From: Micromonospora sp. MP36
GTDB taxonomy: Bacteria > Actinomycetota > Actinomycetes > Mycobacteriales > Micromonosporaceae
DNA: 64,000 nucleotides
Reading direction: 5' to 3'
Assembly (NCBI RefSeq): GCF_008119785.1
Contig: NZ_VSFA01000004.1
Span: 1-64,000, forward strand
Shown: positions 8,189 to 15,770 of the stretch, one piece after another
Layout of the letters: each line of letters opens with the position of its first letter
Position numbering within the stretch: position 1 is the first letter of the stretch
Notes under the pieces: model-generated
What the model was told of the DNA's origin: nothing
The model's input: the letters and a program-made list of their open reading frames with translations, nothing else
Database searches by the model: none
Position numbers and translations under genes: made by a program

Positions 8189-9144
8189 CGGGTGGTCACC
8201 TTCTCGTTGGTGGGGTTGCCGGTGAGGGCGAGGAAGACGTCGTCGAGATCGGGGGTGTGCACGGAGAGCTCGTCGACCTCGATGGCCCGGTCGTCGAGCC
8301 GGTCGATCAGGGTCTTCAGCGAGCGCAGGCTGCCGTCGCCGGGCACCCGCAGGGCGAGCGCGTCGTTGTCGCGCGCGGCCTGACCCAGCACGCGCATGGC
8401 CGCGTCGAGGCCCTGCTGGTCGGCGAAGCGCAGGCGAACGTGTCCGCCGGGGATGCGGCGCTTCAGTTCCTCCGCAGTTCCCTCGGCGACCACGCGGCCG
8501 TGGTTGAGGACCGCGATCCGGTCGGCCAGCTCGTCGGCCTCTTCCAGGTACTGCGTGGTCAGGAAGATGGTGACGCCGCCGGCCACCAGGTCCCGGACGG
8601 TCTGCCACATGTCCCGGCGGCTGCGCGGGTCCAGTCCGGTGGTCGGCTCGTCGAGGAAGATCACTTGTGGGCTGCCGACCAGGGTCATCGCCAGGTCGAG
8701 CCGCCGCAGCATGCCCCCGGAGTAGGTCGATGCCGGCCTTCTGGCCGCCTCGGTCAGGTCGAATTGTTCGAGCAGTCGGGCGGCGCGCCGGCGGCCTTCG
8801 CCCCGGGCGAGGTGGTGCAGATCCGCCATCAGCCGTAGGTTTTCCTCGCCGGTGAGCAGCTTGTCCACGGCGGAGAACTGACCGGTGACGCCGATCGCGG
8901 CGCGTACCGCGTCCGGTTCGCGGGCGAGGTCGTGCCCGGCGACCTGAACGTCACCGGCGTCGGCGCCGAGCAAAGTGGACAGAATCTTGACCGTGGTGGT
9001 CTTCCCGGCGCCGTTCGCGCCGAGCAGCGAGAAGACCGTTCCCCGTGGCACGTTCAGATCGAGACCGTCGAGCACGACATGGTCGCCGAACGATTTCCGT
9101 AGCCCGGTCGCGGCGATCGCCGGCCGGGATTGCGTGATGGTCAT
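8185..9144 (-). CDS. ABC exporter ATP-binding protein, DrrA-like
   Basis: A 319-residue nucleotide-binding subunit. It shows Walker A GANGAGKTTT (about 43-52), signature YSGGMLRRLDLA, Walker B VIFLDEPTTGLD, and a switch region with LTTQYLEEAD, where Gln-Tyr replaces the usual His as in DrrA proteins. The C-terminal domain of about 90 residues is the DrrA1-type extension, ending in LDDVFLALTG. It is the third gene of a minus-strand run that begins with the RHH regulator at 10616. Confidence 0.94.
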   Translation of the reverse strand: MTITQSRPAIAATGLRKSFGDHVVLDGLDLNVPRGTVFSLLGANGAGKTTTVKILSTLLGADAGDVQVAGHDLAREPDAVRAAIGVTGQFSAVDKLLTGEENLRLMADLHHLARGEGRRRAARLLEQFDLTEAARRPASTYSGGMLRRLDLAMTLVGSPQVIFLDEPTTGLDPRSRRDMWQTVRDLVAGGVTIFLTTQYLEEADELADRIAVLNHGRVVAEGTAEELKRRIPGGHVRLRFADQQGLDAAMRVLGQAARDNDALALRVPGDGSLRSLKTLIDRLDDRAIEVDELSVHTPDLDDVFLALTGNPTNEKVTTR

Positions 9145-9168
9145 GTTTCCTCCGGGGCCGGAAGTGGA

Positions 9169-10008
9169 TCAGGAGCGGTGGATGGTGATATCGCCGTAGG
9201 AGGTACGGCCGCGCACCTCGACGGTCTGGTCGGTCTCGTCGGGCCGGGTGGCGTTCTCCAGCAGGTTGCGTACGTGCCCGAATCCGGTGTTGACCTCGAG
9301 CCAGGCGGCGGTTCCCTCGGCGATGCCGATGTCCAGGTCGCCCATGGCGGTCCCGAGCACGACCGAGCCGCGGACCACCTCGCCGAGGCGGATGCTGCCG
9401 TTGGACGTCTTCGCGTCGACGCCGGCGCCGGCCCGCTGGACGTCGATGGCGCCGTTGGCGTTGCGCACCCGCACGTCGCCGGTGACGGCGTCGATCGTGG
9501 TGTCGCCGTTGGAGTTCTTGACCACCACGGCGCCCTCGACCTCGCCGATCTGGATCTTGCCGGAGCCGGTGGAGATCTCGGCGTCGCCCGTGATGCCGTC
9601 GGCGGTGATGTGACCGGCCCCCGTGTGCAGGCGCAGCGGGCCGGTTCGTTCGAGCCAGACGTTGCCGGTGGTCTTGAGCCGGCACTCCCCGAGCTGGCCG
9701 GCGCAGCGGATGTCGCCCATCTGCAGATGAGCGGACAGTTGGGAACCGCTGGGCAGTTCGATGGAAACGTCCACCGACCTGCTCTTCTTCGAGAAGTCGA
9801 AAGTGCGCTTCGGGCCGGTGACCTGGAGAATGCCGTTGGTGTAGTCGACACGGACCTGCGCAGCGGCCTGCACATCGGACTCGTCGGCCTCGTCGCTCGG
9901 GCGGACCTCGACGAGGGTGTCGGTGCGGTCGCTCGCGGCGATCCGCACGTAGCCGACGGCGAGTTCGAGCGTGACGGAAATCGATTCGGGCGTCTCGTAC
10001 TTTGGCAT
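9169..10008 (-). CDS. DUF4097-family beta-strand repeat protein
   Basis: A 279-residue protein of short repeated beta strands (GDIRCAG..., GAGHITADGITGDAEISTGSG, NSNGDTTIDAVTGDVRVRNANG, TSNGSIRLGEV), the parallel beta-helix pattern of DUF4097 adhesin-like proteins. No signal peptide or membrane helix is visible, so it is predicted cytoplasmic. In actinomycetes such genes often sit beside DrrAB-type exporters, as here (24 bp upstream of the ATPase). Its role is unknown; a scaffold or sensor for the exporter is only a guess. Confidence 0.85.
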   Translation of the reverse strand: MPKYETPESISVTLELAVGYVRIAASDRTDTLVEVRPSDEADESDVQAAAQVRVDYTNGILQVTGPKRTFDFSKKSRSVDVSIELPSGSQLSAHLQMGDIRCAGQLGECRLKTTGNVWLERTGPLRLHTGAGHITADGITGDAEISTGSGKIQIGEVEGAVVVKNSNGDTTIDAVTGDVRVRNANGAIDVQRAGAGVDAKTSNGSIRLGEVVRGSVVLGTAMGDLDIGIAEGTAAWLEVNTGFGHVRNLLENATRPDETDQTVEVRGRTSYGDITIHRS

Positions 10009-10082
10009 GGTTGTCCCCGCATCATGGGTTGGGTGGGTGATTCGTCCCCGCAGGCCGGGGACGCGGTGTGAGAACAGCGTGG

Positions 10083-10616
10083 CTAGCGGACCCAGCCGGT
10101 GAAGCCCTGCCTGGTTCGTTTCCCGCTGCCGCGTGGCTCGGGGCGCTGATCGCGGTCGGTCCGCTGCAGGCCGGCGGCGGCCGCCCGGACCAGCCAGGCG
10201 TTGACCGAGCGCCCCTCCTTGGCCGCGGCCTCCTCGATCGCGGCCTTGAGCTGCTCGGGCATGCGTACGTTGATCCGGGCGGCGGGGCCGTCCTCGGCGA
10301 TCAGCAGATCGCTGTCCGGCGCGCCGTCGGCCGTCGCCGCAGCTTTCTCGGCCGCGACCTCGATCGGCTCGGCGGGTGGCGGGGTCACGACGAAGTTCGG
10401 ATCGCGTCCGCGCAGGCGCAGCTCCACCGAACCCGGAGCCAGGTCCCGGGTGATCTCGTCGGCGGCGGCCGACAGCGCGTCCAGCAGCGTCATCCGGATC
10501 GCCGACTCGAGCGACCCGGTCAGGCGCTCGACCAGCGTACGCGCCTCTTCACCGCCGGCCTCGGCAAGCGTGGCGAACTCACGTCCGAGGTTGCTCACAT
10601 ACGGGGTCAAGTCCAT
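10083..10616 (-). CDS. Ribbon-helix-helix DNA-binding protein, first gene of the exporter operon
   Basis: A 177-residue protein. The N-terminal 60 residues are helical, and the middle has a short hydrophobic strand block (SVELRLRGRDPNFVV). About 120-155 forms a CopG/Arc/HicB-like ribbon-helix-helix (ARINVRMPEQLKAAIEEAAAKEGRSVNAWLVRAA). The C-terminus is basic. The ATG at 10616 was chosen because the in-frame ATG at 10643 lies inside the palindromic region. It is the promoter-proximal gene of a four-gene run (RHH, DUF4097, ATPase, permease) and probably represses that run through the 15-bp palindromes directly upstream. Confidence 0.8.
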   Translation of the reverse strand: MDLTPYVSNLGREFATLAEAGGEEARTLVERLTGSLESAIRMTLLDALSAAADEITRDLAPGSVELRLRGRDPNFVVTPPPAEPIEVAAEKAAATADGAPDSDLLIAEDGPAARINVRMPEQLKAAIEEAAAKEGRSVNAWLVRAAAAGLQRTDRDQRPEPRGSGKRTRQGFTGWVR

Positions 10617-10617
10617 G

Positions 10618-10686
10618 GTGCCAATATGGCACACCGCTGGCACACAGGCAAGCCGTCTTGGCTCACTTGCGGTGCCAGGCTGGCAT
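10618..10686. promoter_or_regulatory. Twin GTGCCA-N3-TGGCAC operators
   Basis: A perfect 15-bp palindrome GTGCCA-ATA-TGGCAC (10618-10632) abuts the RHH start codon. A second copy, GTGCCA-GGC-TGGCAT (10672-10686), lies 54 bp (about five helical turns) away. An extra half-site TGGCAC is at 10638-10643, 11 bp from the matching half of the first palindrome. Spaced short palindromes are what RHH dimers bind. Confidence 0.65.
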
Positions 10687-10813
10687 CCTTGGCGCGCTGG
10701 CTAATTCTCTTTGCGTGGCGAGCCCCCCAGCGCCTAGCGTTGTCCCTCCCTGTAGGCGCGGAGGACCTGCCTCTCCGCGGCTCTGAATGAGCAGATGGGA
10801 GGTGCGGAGCGGA

Positions 10814-11536
10814 ATGATCAGTCATCTCCTCGCGCTCTGCTTCGACGCGCACGACCCGCTCCGGCTCGCGCGCTTCTGGGCCGGCGTCCTCGGCTGGGAG
10901 TTGATCGACGACCCCCGAGGCGGCATCACGCTGCTGCCGAGCGACGACACCGGGTTCCGGCTCCGATTTCTGCCAAGTCAGGAGCAGAAGGTCGGCCAGA
11001 ACCAGATGCACTTCGACCTGACGAGCACGTCCCTCGAGGACCAGCAGCAGACGGTGGCGCGGGCGCTCGAACTCGGTGGCCGGCACATCGACATTGGCCA
11101 AGACCCGGACGATGGTCATGTGGTGCTGGCAGACCCCGAAGGCAACGAGTTCTGCGTCATCGAGCCGGGCAACAAGTTCCTCGCCGACTGCGGATTCATC
11201 GGAGCGCTTGCGTGCGACGGTTCGCAGGAGGTCGGATACTTCTGGAGCGAAGCGCTGGGCTGGCCGTTGGTCTGGGACCAGGACCAGGAGACCGCGATCC
11301 GCTCGCCGCACGGCGGTCCGAAGATCACCTGGGGCGGTCCGCCGCTGATGCCGAAGACCGGCAAGAACCGGCTGCATTTCGACCTCGCTCCACCCGCCGA
11401 CGGTGATCAGCAGGCGGAGGTCGACCGCCTCATCTCCCTCGGGGCAACGCGCATCGACATCGGCCAGGGCGACGTCAGCTGGGTGGCCATGGCCGATCCC
11501 GATGGCCACGAGTTCTGCGTGCTGACCCCGCGATAG
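10814..11536 (+). CDS. Two-domain VOC (glyoxalase-like) protein
   Basis: A 240-residue cytoplasmic protein with two vicinal-oxygen-chelate modules of about 120 residues. Each begins with a F-W/Y-F-W...LGW element (LARFWAGVLGWEL; VGYFWSEALGWPL) and ends with a VVLADPEGNEFCVIEP or VAMADPDGHEFCVL strand. The Glu of N/H-E-F-C is the family's usual metal or substrate ligand. It is probably a glyoxalase, bleomycin-resistance or dioxygenase-type enzyme of unknown substrate. The ATG at 10814 follows GCGGAGCGG; an in-frame ATG at 10787 lacks a good site. It is divergent from the RHH operon. Confidence 0.85.
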   Translation: MISHLLALCFDAHDPLRLARFWAGVLGWELIDDPRGGITLLPSDDTGFRLRFLPSQEQKVGQNQMHFDLTSTSLEDQQQTVARALELGGRHIDIGQDPDDGHVVLADPEGNEFCVIEPGNKFLADCGFIGALACDGSQEVGYFWSEALGWPLVWDQDQETAIRSPHGGPKITWGGPPLMPKTGKNRLHFDLAPPADGDQQAEVDRLISLGATRIDIGQGDVSWVAMADPDGHEFCVLTPR

Positions 11537-11647
11537 CGCGAACAGAATCCCGGGTAGCCGGCGACCCGCACGACCGCTCCGGAAGAGCGACTCGTCGCGT
11601 TCGGGCGGCACGGCGTCATGGCCGGTGCGCCTGGGCATGGGCGGGCC

Positions 11648-11675
11648 CGGCCCAGGACCGAATGATCCTGGGCCG
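11648..11675. terminator. Bidirectional hairpin between convergent genes
   Basis: Arms CGGCCCAGGA (11648-11657) and TCCTGGGCCG (11666-11675) lie between the VOC gene end and the decarboxylase-like gene end. Confidence 0.6.
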
Positions 11676-11694
11676 AGCCGGATTCGTTCGCCGA

Positions 11695-12180
11695 TCAGTT
11701 GAGCGCGGCGGCGAACATGCCGGGCTCGTAGGAACCCCCCTGCTGGTGCACGATCACGGCGAGCCGGTTGGCCGCGTTGATCAGGGCGACCAGGCAGACC
11801 AGCGCCGCGATCTGGTCGTCGTCGTAGTGCTTGCGTACCTGGGCCCAGGTCTCGTCGGACACGCCCTGGTGGGCGTCGGCGAGCCGGGTGCCCTCTTCGG
11901 CGAGCGCCAGCGCGGCCCGCTCGGCCTCGGTGAAGACCGTGGACTCGCGCCAGGCGGCGACCAGGTTGAGCCGGACCGAGGTTTCACCGGCGGCTGCGGC
12001 CTCCTTGGTGTGCATGTCGATGCACCAACCGCAGCCGTTGATCTGGCTGGCGCGCAGCGACACCAACTCCTGGGTGGACCTCGGCAACGGCGACTGATGG
12101 ATCACCAGGCCGGCGTTGGCGAACCGCTTGAAGAACTTGGCGGCGATCTCGTTGTCGAACATGTTGAATCGGGCGTCCAT
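11695..12180 (-). CDS. Carboxymuconolactone decarboxylase / AhpD-family protein, ECF41 partner
   Basis: A 161-residue AhpD-like protein. The redox motif C-G-W-C-x3-H (INGCGWCIDMHTKEA, about 49-63) gives the paired cysteines and His of the peroxidase-type active site. Flanking helices (LVSLRASQ; AALALAEEGTRLAD; ALVCLVALINAANRLAV) complete the six-helix fold. In known ECF41 systems a gene of the COE class (carboxymuconolactone decarboxylase, oxidoreductase or epimerase) is the sigma factor's direct target. Here it is divergent from an ECF41 gene and shares its promoter signature. The ATG at 12180 was chosen on family length; GGACGGAG lies upstream. Confidence 0.92.
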   Translation of the reverse strand: MDARFNMFDNEIAAKFFKRFANAGLVIHQSPLPRSTQELVSLRASQINGCGWCIDMHTKEAAAAGETSVRLNLVAAWRESTVFTEAERAALALAEEGTRLADAHQGVSDETWAQVRKHYDDDQIAALVCLVALINAANRLAVIVHQQGGSYEPGMFAAALN

Positions 12181-12221
12181 GGCTCCGTCCTCACTGCTTG
12201 TGCTGCACTGGACGAACATGA

Positions 12222-12248
12222 GATGCCGGCGACCCGATCCCTGTGACG
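12222..12248 (-). promoter_or_regulatory. Candidate ECF41 promoter of the AhpD-like gene
   Basis: Reading leftward, CGTCACA (12248-12242), a 16-bp spacer and CATC (12225-12222). This matches the TGTCACA/CGTC type known for ECF41 targets in all but one base of each element, and has the same spacing as the sigma gene's own promoter. The implied leader is about 35 nt. Confidence 0.65.
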
Positions 12249-12375
12249 GTGCGGCTACGTGACGCGCACCACAAGCAGTTGGCGCATCGGTGACGTACGA
12301 CGCGCCGCTGCCCAGGGCGCTGCCCCGCCGTCCCGCGATTCGCTGCCGGACGACGAGGATTGGCTACCGTTCCGA

Positions 12376-12402
12376 TGTCACAGAACGGCGGGGCCCGGCA
12401 TC
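12376..12402 (+). promoter_or_regulatory. Candidate autoregulated ECF41 promoter of the sigma gene
   Basis: TGTCACA (12376-12382), a 16-bp spacer and CATC (12399-12402). The -35 is identical to the published ECF41 consensus as I recall it. It leaves about 30 nt before the ATG at 12441. Confidence 0.7.
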
Positions 12403-12440
12403 TGATGGGTGACGCAGTCGAGAGCGAACAGGAGTCACCC

Positions 12441-13382
12441 ATGGTCGGCACGCCGCAGACCGCATCCGACGATCGCGCCCGGGGCAGCAGCCGGGACGAT
12501 CGCCCCGGTCCCGCCACCGAGGCGTTCCTCGCCCACCGCAACCTGCTGTTCACCGTCGCCTACGAAATGCTCGGCTCGGCCGCCGACGCGGAGGACGTCC
12601 TGCAGGAGACCTGGTTGCGGTGGGCGGGCGTCGAGCTCGGCACGGTGCGGGATCAGCGTGCGTACCTGGTCCGGATCACCACCCGCCAGGCGCTCGCCCG
12701 GCTGCGTACGCTCGGCCGCCGCAGGGAGTCCTACGTCGGCCCCTGGCTGCCTGAGCCACTGCTCACCGCGCCCGACGTAGCCGACGACGTCGAGTTGGCC
12801 GACAGCGTCTCGATGGCGATGCTGCTGGTGCTGGAGACGCTCACCCCCACCGAGCGGGCGGTGTTCGTGCTGCGCGAGGTGTTCGACGTCGAGTACGACG
12901 AGATCGCCGAAGCCGTCGACAAGACCCCGGCCGCGGTCCGCCAGATCGCGCACCGGGCACGGGCACACGTCGCGGCGCGCCGGCCGCGCCACGTCGTTAG
13001 CGTGGCCGAGACCCGAGACGCCCTCGACGCGTTCCAGCGGGCGGTCGAAACGGGCGACCTGCAGAGCCTGCTCGACATCCTCGCACCGGATGTCGTCCTG
13101 CTGGGTGACGGTGGCGGAGTCAAGCAGGCCGTCCCGCGGCCCGTCGTGGGGGCCGACAAGGTGGCCCGCCTGCTGGCCGCCGGGCTGGGCAAGTTCGCCG
13201 ACACGGCGTCGCTGCGGCCGGCACAGGTCAACGGCTACCCGGCGCTGATCCTCCACCTCGACGGCGAGCTCGACAGCGTCCTGGCGTTGCGTATCGACGA
13301 CGGCCTCATCACCGGGCTCTACGCCGTGCGCAACCCCGAAAAGCTGTCGCACATGGCGCGGGAGACCACCCTGCGCCGCTGA
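12441..13382 (+). CDS. sigJ: ECF41-group RNA polymerase sigma factor (SigJ-like)
   Basis: A 313-residue sigma-70 factor with a fused regulatory tail. Region 2 is about 25-90 (EDVLQETWLRW) and region 4 about 130-180 (TPTERAVFVLREVF, YDEIAEAVDKTPAAVRQIAHRAR). A SnoaL-like domain follows to the end. Three ECF41 hallmarks are visible: WLPEP in the linker (102-106), DGGG (223-226) and a C-terminal NPEKL (298-302), the usual NPDKL. In this group the tail replaces a separate anti-sigma factor and tunes activity. The ATG at 12441 has AGGAG at 12430. It very likely activates itself and the divergent AhpD-like gene. Confidence 0.93.
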   Translation: MVGTPQTASDDRARGSSRDDRPGPATEAFLAHRNLLFTVAYEMLGSAADAEDVLQETWLRWAGVELGTVRDQRAYLVRITTRQALARLRTLGRRRESYVGPWLPEPLLTAPDVADDVELADSVSMAMLLVLETLTPTERAVFVLREVFDVEYDEIAEAVDKTPAAVRQIAHRARAHVAARRPRHVVSVAETRDALDAFQRAVETGDLQSLLDILAPDVVLLGDGGGVKQAVPRPVVGADKVARLLAAGLGKFADTASLRPAQVNGYPALILHLDGELDSVLALRIDDGLITGLYAVRNPEKLSHMARETTLRR

Positions 13383-13450
13383 ACCCGGGCCCGCTCAGGC
13401 CGAGTACGGATGCTCATCCGCCCGACCGCCCGGACCGGAAGGATCGAGCC

Positions 13451-13840
13451 GTGACCACAACGATGCGTACTCTGCTCGGCGGGCTGCTGATAGCGGCGGC
13501 GACGGTCGGCGCCTGGTGGGCCTGGCTGGGCTGGGAGACCGGCTACACGGTCGACCCGCGGACCGGCGCGACCAGCGGCCCGTACGCGGTGTGGCAGGTG
13601 GCCGGCTGCGTGCTGACCCTGGCCCTGATCGCCGGCGTCGGCGGCTGGTGGCGCGGTCCGTGGCTGGTGGCCCCGGTGATGACGGTGGCCTTCACGGCCG
13701 TCTGGGCGCGGCACGCCGCGTCGATCGACGACACCGGGCTCTGGGCGGTCGGGGCGGCGCTGGTGGCGATCGGCACCGCGATCGGTTCCACCGTGGTGAG
13801 CGCCGGTGCCGGCTGGCTGCGGCGCCGCCGGGGCGGGTGA
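13451..13840 (+). CDS. Small four-helix membrane protein
   Basis: A 129-residue integral membrane protein of unknown function. Hydrophobic helices lie at about 7-27, 44-65, 70-85 and 98-118, with a basic C-terminus (WLRRRRGG) facing the cytoplasm. The GTG at 13451 follows GGAAGGA; an ATG at 13463 is an alternative. It stands alone between the sigma gene and a strong hairpin. Confidence 0.7.
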   Translation: MTTTMRTLLGGLLIAAATVGAWWAWLGWETGYTVDPRTGATSGPYAVWQVAGCVLTLALIAGVGGWWRGPWLVAPVMTVAFTAVWARHAASIDDTGLWAVGAALVAIGTAIGSTVVSAGAGWLRRRRGG

Positions 13841-13851
13841 CCGGGGTGCCA

Positions 13852-13896
13852 GAAGGGGCCCCTTGCACAACGCCAGGCGTTGACAGGGGCCCCTTC
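13852..13896. terminator. Large bidirectional terminator with AAGGGGCCCCTT arms
   Basis: Outer arms GAAGGGGCCCCT (13852-13863) and AGGGGCCCCTTC (13885-13896). Inner arms CAACGCC (13868-13874) and GGCGTTG (13876-13882). It separates convergent genes. Each outer arm is itself nearly self-complementary. Confidence 0.8.
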
Positions 13897-13915
13897 CTTC
13901 ACGCGCGGGGGCAGG

Positions 13916-14800
13916 TCAGGCGAGCGCCTTCAGGTAGTCGGGGTTGGCCTTCAGCCACTCCTCGACGGCCTTCTTCTCGTCGCCCTTGTGGGTGTTGAAC
14001 ATCAGGTCCTCCAGGGACCCGAGCTGCTGGCCGTCCATCTTGAACTTCTCCAGCATCTTCGCGACCTCGGGGAAGTCCTTGCCGAAGCCCTTGCGGCCGA
14101 AGGTGTTGATCTGCTCGGCCTGGCCCAGGGTGCCCTTCGGGTCGGCCAGGTCCTTCAGCTCGTACTTCGCGTACGCCCAGTGCGGGTGCCAGAGGGTGAC
14201 CACGATCGGCTTCTTGTCGGCGATCGCGCCGTCCAACGCCGCCAGCATGGCCGGGGTGGAGGAGGTCTTCAGCTTCATGCCGGACAGGCCGTAGCCGGGC
14301 AGCACCTTCTCCTGGGTGGCCTTGGTGAGGCCGGCGCCCGGCTCGATGCCGATCATCTGCCCGCCGAAGGTGCCGGCCTGGGCGGCCAGGTCCTCGAGCG
14401 AGTCGACGCCCTCGACGTACTTCGGCACGGCGATGCTCAGGCTGGCATCGTCGTACCAGACGCCGATCTTCTCCAGCTTGTCGCCGTACTTCTCCAGGTA
14501 GGAGGCGTGCGTCTGGGGCAGCCAGCCGTCCAAGAAGAGGTCGATGTCGCCGTTGGCGAGACCGCCGTAGACGAGACCGGCCTCCAGGTTCTTGAGCTGG
14601 ACCCGGTAGCCCTTCTCCTCGAGGATGTGCTGCCACAGGTGGGAGGCGGCGACCGCCTCGTCCCAGGCCATGTAGCCGATGGTGATCTTCTTGCCGCTGC
14701 CGGACGCGCCGTCCGACTTCTCGCCGCAGGCGGCGGCACCGCCGAGAGCCAGGGTGGCGGTCACCGCGAGGGCGAGGACGCGTTTCAGGGTGGTGAACAC
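13916..14800 (-). CDS. Glycine betaine/proline-type ABC substrate-binding lipoprotein
   Basis: A 294-residue solute-binding protein of the OpuAC/ProX family. Residues 1-24 are a lipoprotein signal with Cys25 as the acylated residue (GGAAAC). The mature part has the type II binding fold, starting KITIGYMAWDEAVAASHLW, with aromatic residues suited to a quaternary-amine cage (FLDGWLPQTH, GVWYDD, TLWHPHWAYAKYEL). It is the last gene of the importer operon, 76 bp after the permease, and its level is probably set by the same promoter near 17.1 kb. Compatible-solute uptake under osmotic stress is the expected role. Confidence 0.93.
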   Translation of the reverse strand: MFTTLKRVLALAVTATLALGGAAACGEKSDGASGSGKKITIGYMAWDEAVAASHLWQHILEEKGYRVQLKNLEAGLVYGGLANGDIDLFLDGWLPQTHASYLEKYGDKLEKIGVWYDDASLSIAVPKYVEGVDSLEDLAAQAGTFGGQMIGIEPGAGLTKATQEKVLPGYGLSGMKLKTSSTPAMLAALDGAIADKKPIVVTLWHPHWAYAKYELKDLADPKGTLGQAEQINTFGRKGFGKDFPEVAKMLEKFKMDGQQLGSLEDLMFNTHKGDEKKAVEEWLKANPDYLKALA

Positions 14801-14876
14801 AGATCTTCCTTCCTGATTCGGAGCAGCCGGCGGTCCCGCGTACGCGGGAACAGGGGTGCCGGCGGAGGGGCGACGG

Positions 14877-15770
14877 TCAGGCGGCCTGCCGCGCGAGGCG
14901 CTGCGCCCGCGCGGAGGGGAACCGGTCGCCCACGGAGTCGGTGAGCCGGTCGAGCACCACGGCGAGGACCACGACGGCGATGCCGCCCTCGAACCCGCTG
15001 CCGACCTCGACCTGAGAGAGCGCGAACATGATCACGTCGCCGAGGCCGCCGGCGCCGACCATGCCGGCGATGACCACCATGGACAGGGCCAGCATGATGA
15101 CCTGGTTGACGCCGGTCATGATCGTCGGCAGGGCCAGTGGCACCTTGGTCCGCAGCAGCACCATCCACGGCGGCGCGCCGAACGACTCCGCGGCCTGGAC
15201 GATCTCCTTGTCGACCTGGCGCAGGCCGAGCTCGGTCAGGCGTACCCCGGGCGGCATGCTGAACACCAGCGTGGCCAGCACGCCGGGCACGGTGCCGATG
15301 CCGAAGAAGAAGATGGCGGGGATCAGGTAGACGAACGCCGGCAGGGTCTGCATGAGGTCCAGCACCGGCCGGGCCACGGCAGACGCCCGCCGGTTCTCCG
15401 CGATGAAGACGCCGAGCGGGATCGCCAGCAGCAGAGCGAGCAGGCTGGCCACGAGCACCTGGGCGAGCGTGCTCATGGTCTCCTCCCAGTACGGCATCCC
15501 GGCCACCAGGCCGAGGCCGACCGCGGTGCCGAGCCCGAACTTCCAGCCGCGCAGCCACCAGCCCAGCCCGGCGAGCACCAGCACGACCACCACCGCCGGT
15601 ACGCCGGTGAGCAGGTTCTCGAGCGGGCGGACCAGGGTGTCGACCACGGTCGCGACCGCGTCGAAGACCGGGCCGAGGGTACGGGTGGCCCAGTCGACGG
15701 CGGACTCGGTCCAGGTGCCGAGCGGCAGCCGGGGCAGCCAGGAGTCGAGCGGGGACTGCGCGATGCTCAT
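14877..15770 (-). CDS. Glycine betaine/proline-type ABC permease
   Basis: A 297-residue inner-membrane subunit with about six or seven helices. The N-terminal 50 residues are amphipathic and cytoplasmic. The binding-protein-dependent transport motif is the EAA-like loop EIVQAAESFGAPPWMVLLRTKVPLALP (about 200-226), which docks on the ATPase. It starts at 15770, overlapping the ATPase stop by 4 bp (ATGA). Confidence 0.93.
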   Translation of the reverse strand: MSIAQSPLDSWLPRLPLGTWTESAVDWATRTLGPVFDAVATVVDTLVRPLENLLTGVPAVVVVLVLAGLGWWLRGWKFGLGTAVGLGLVAGMPYWEETMSTLAQVLVASLLALLLAIPLGVFIAENRRASAVARPVLDLMQTLPAFVYLIPAIFFFGIGTVPGVLATLVFSMPPGVRLTELGLRQVDKEIVQAAESFGAPPWMVLLRTKVPLALPTIMTGVNQVIMLALSMVVIAGMVGAGGLGDVIMFALSQVEVGSGFEGGIAVVVLAVVLDRLTDSVGDRFPSARAQRLARQAA

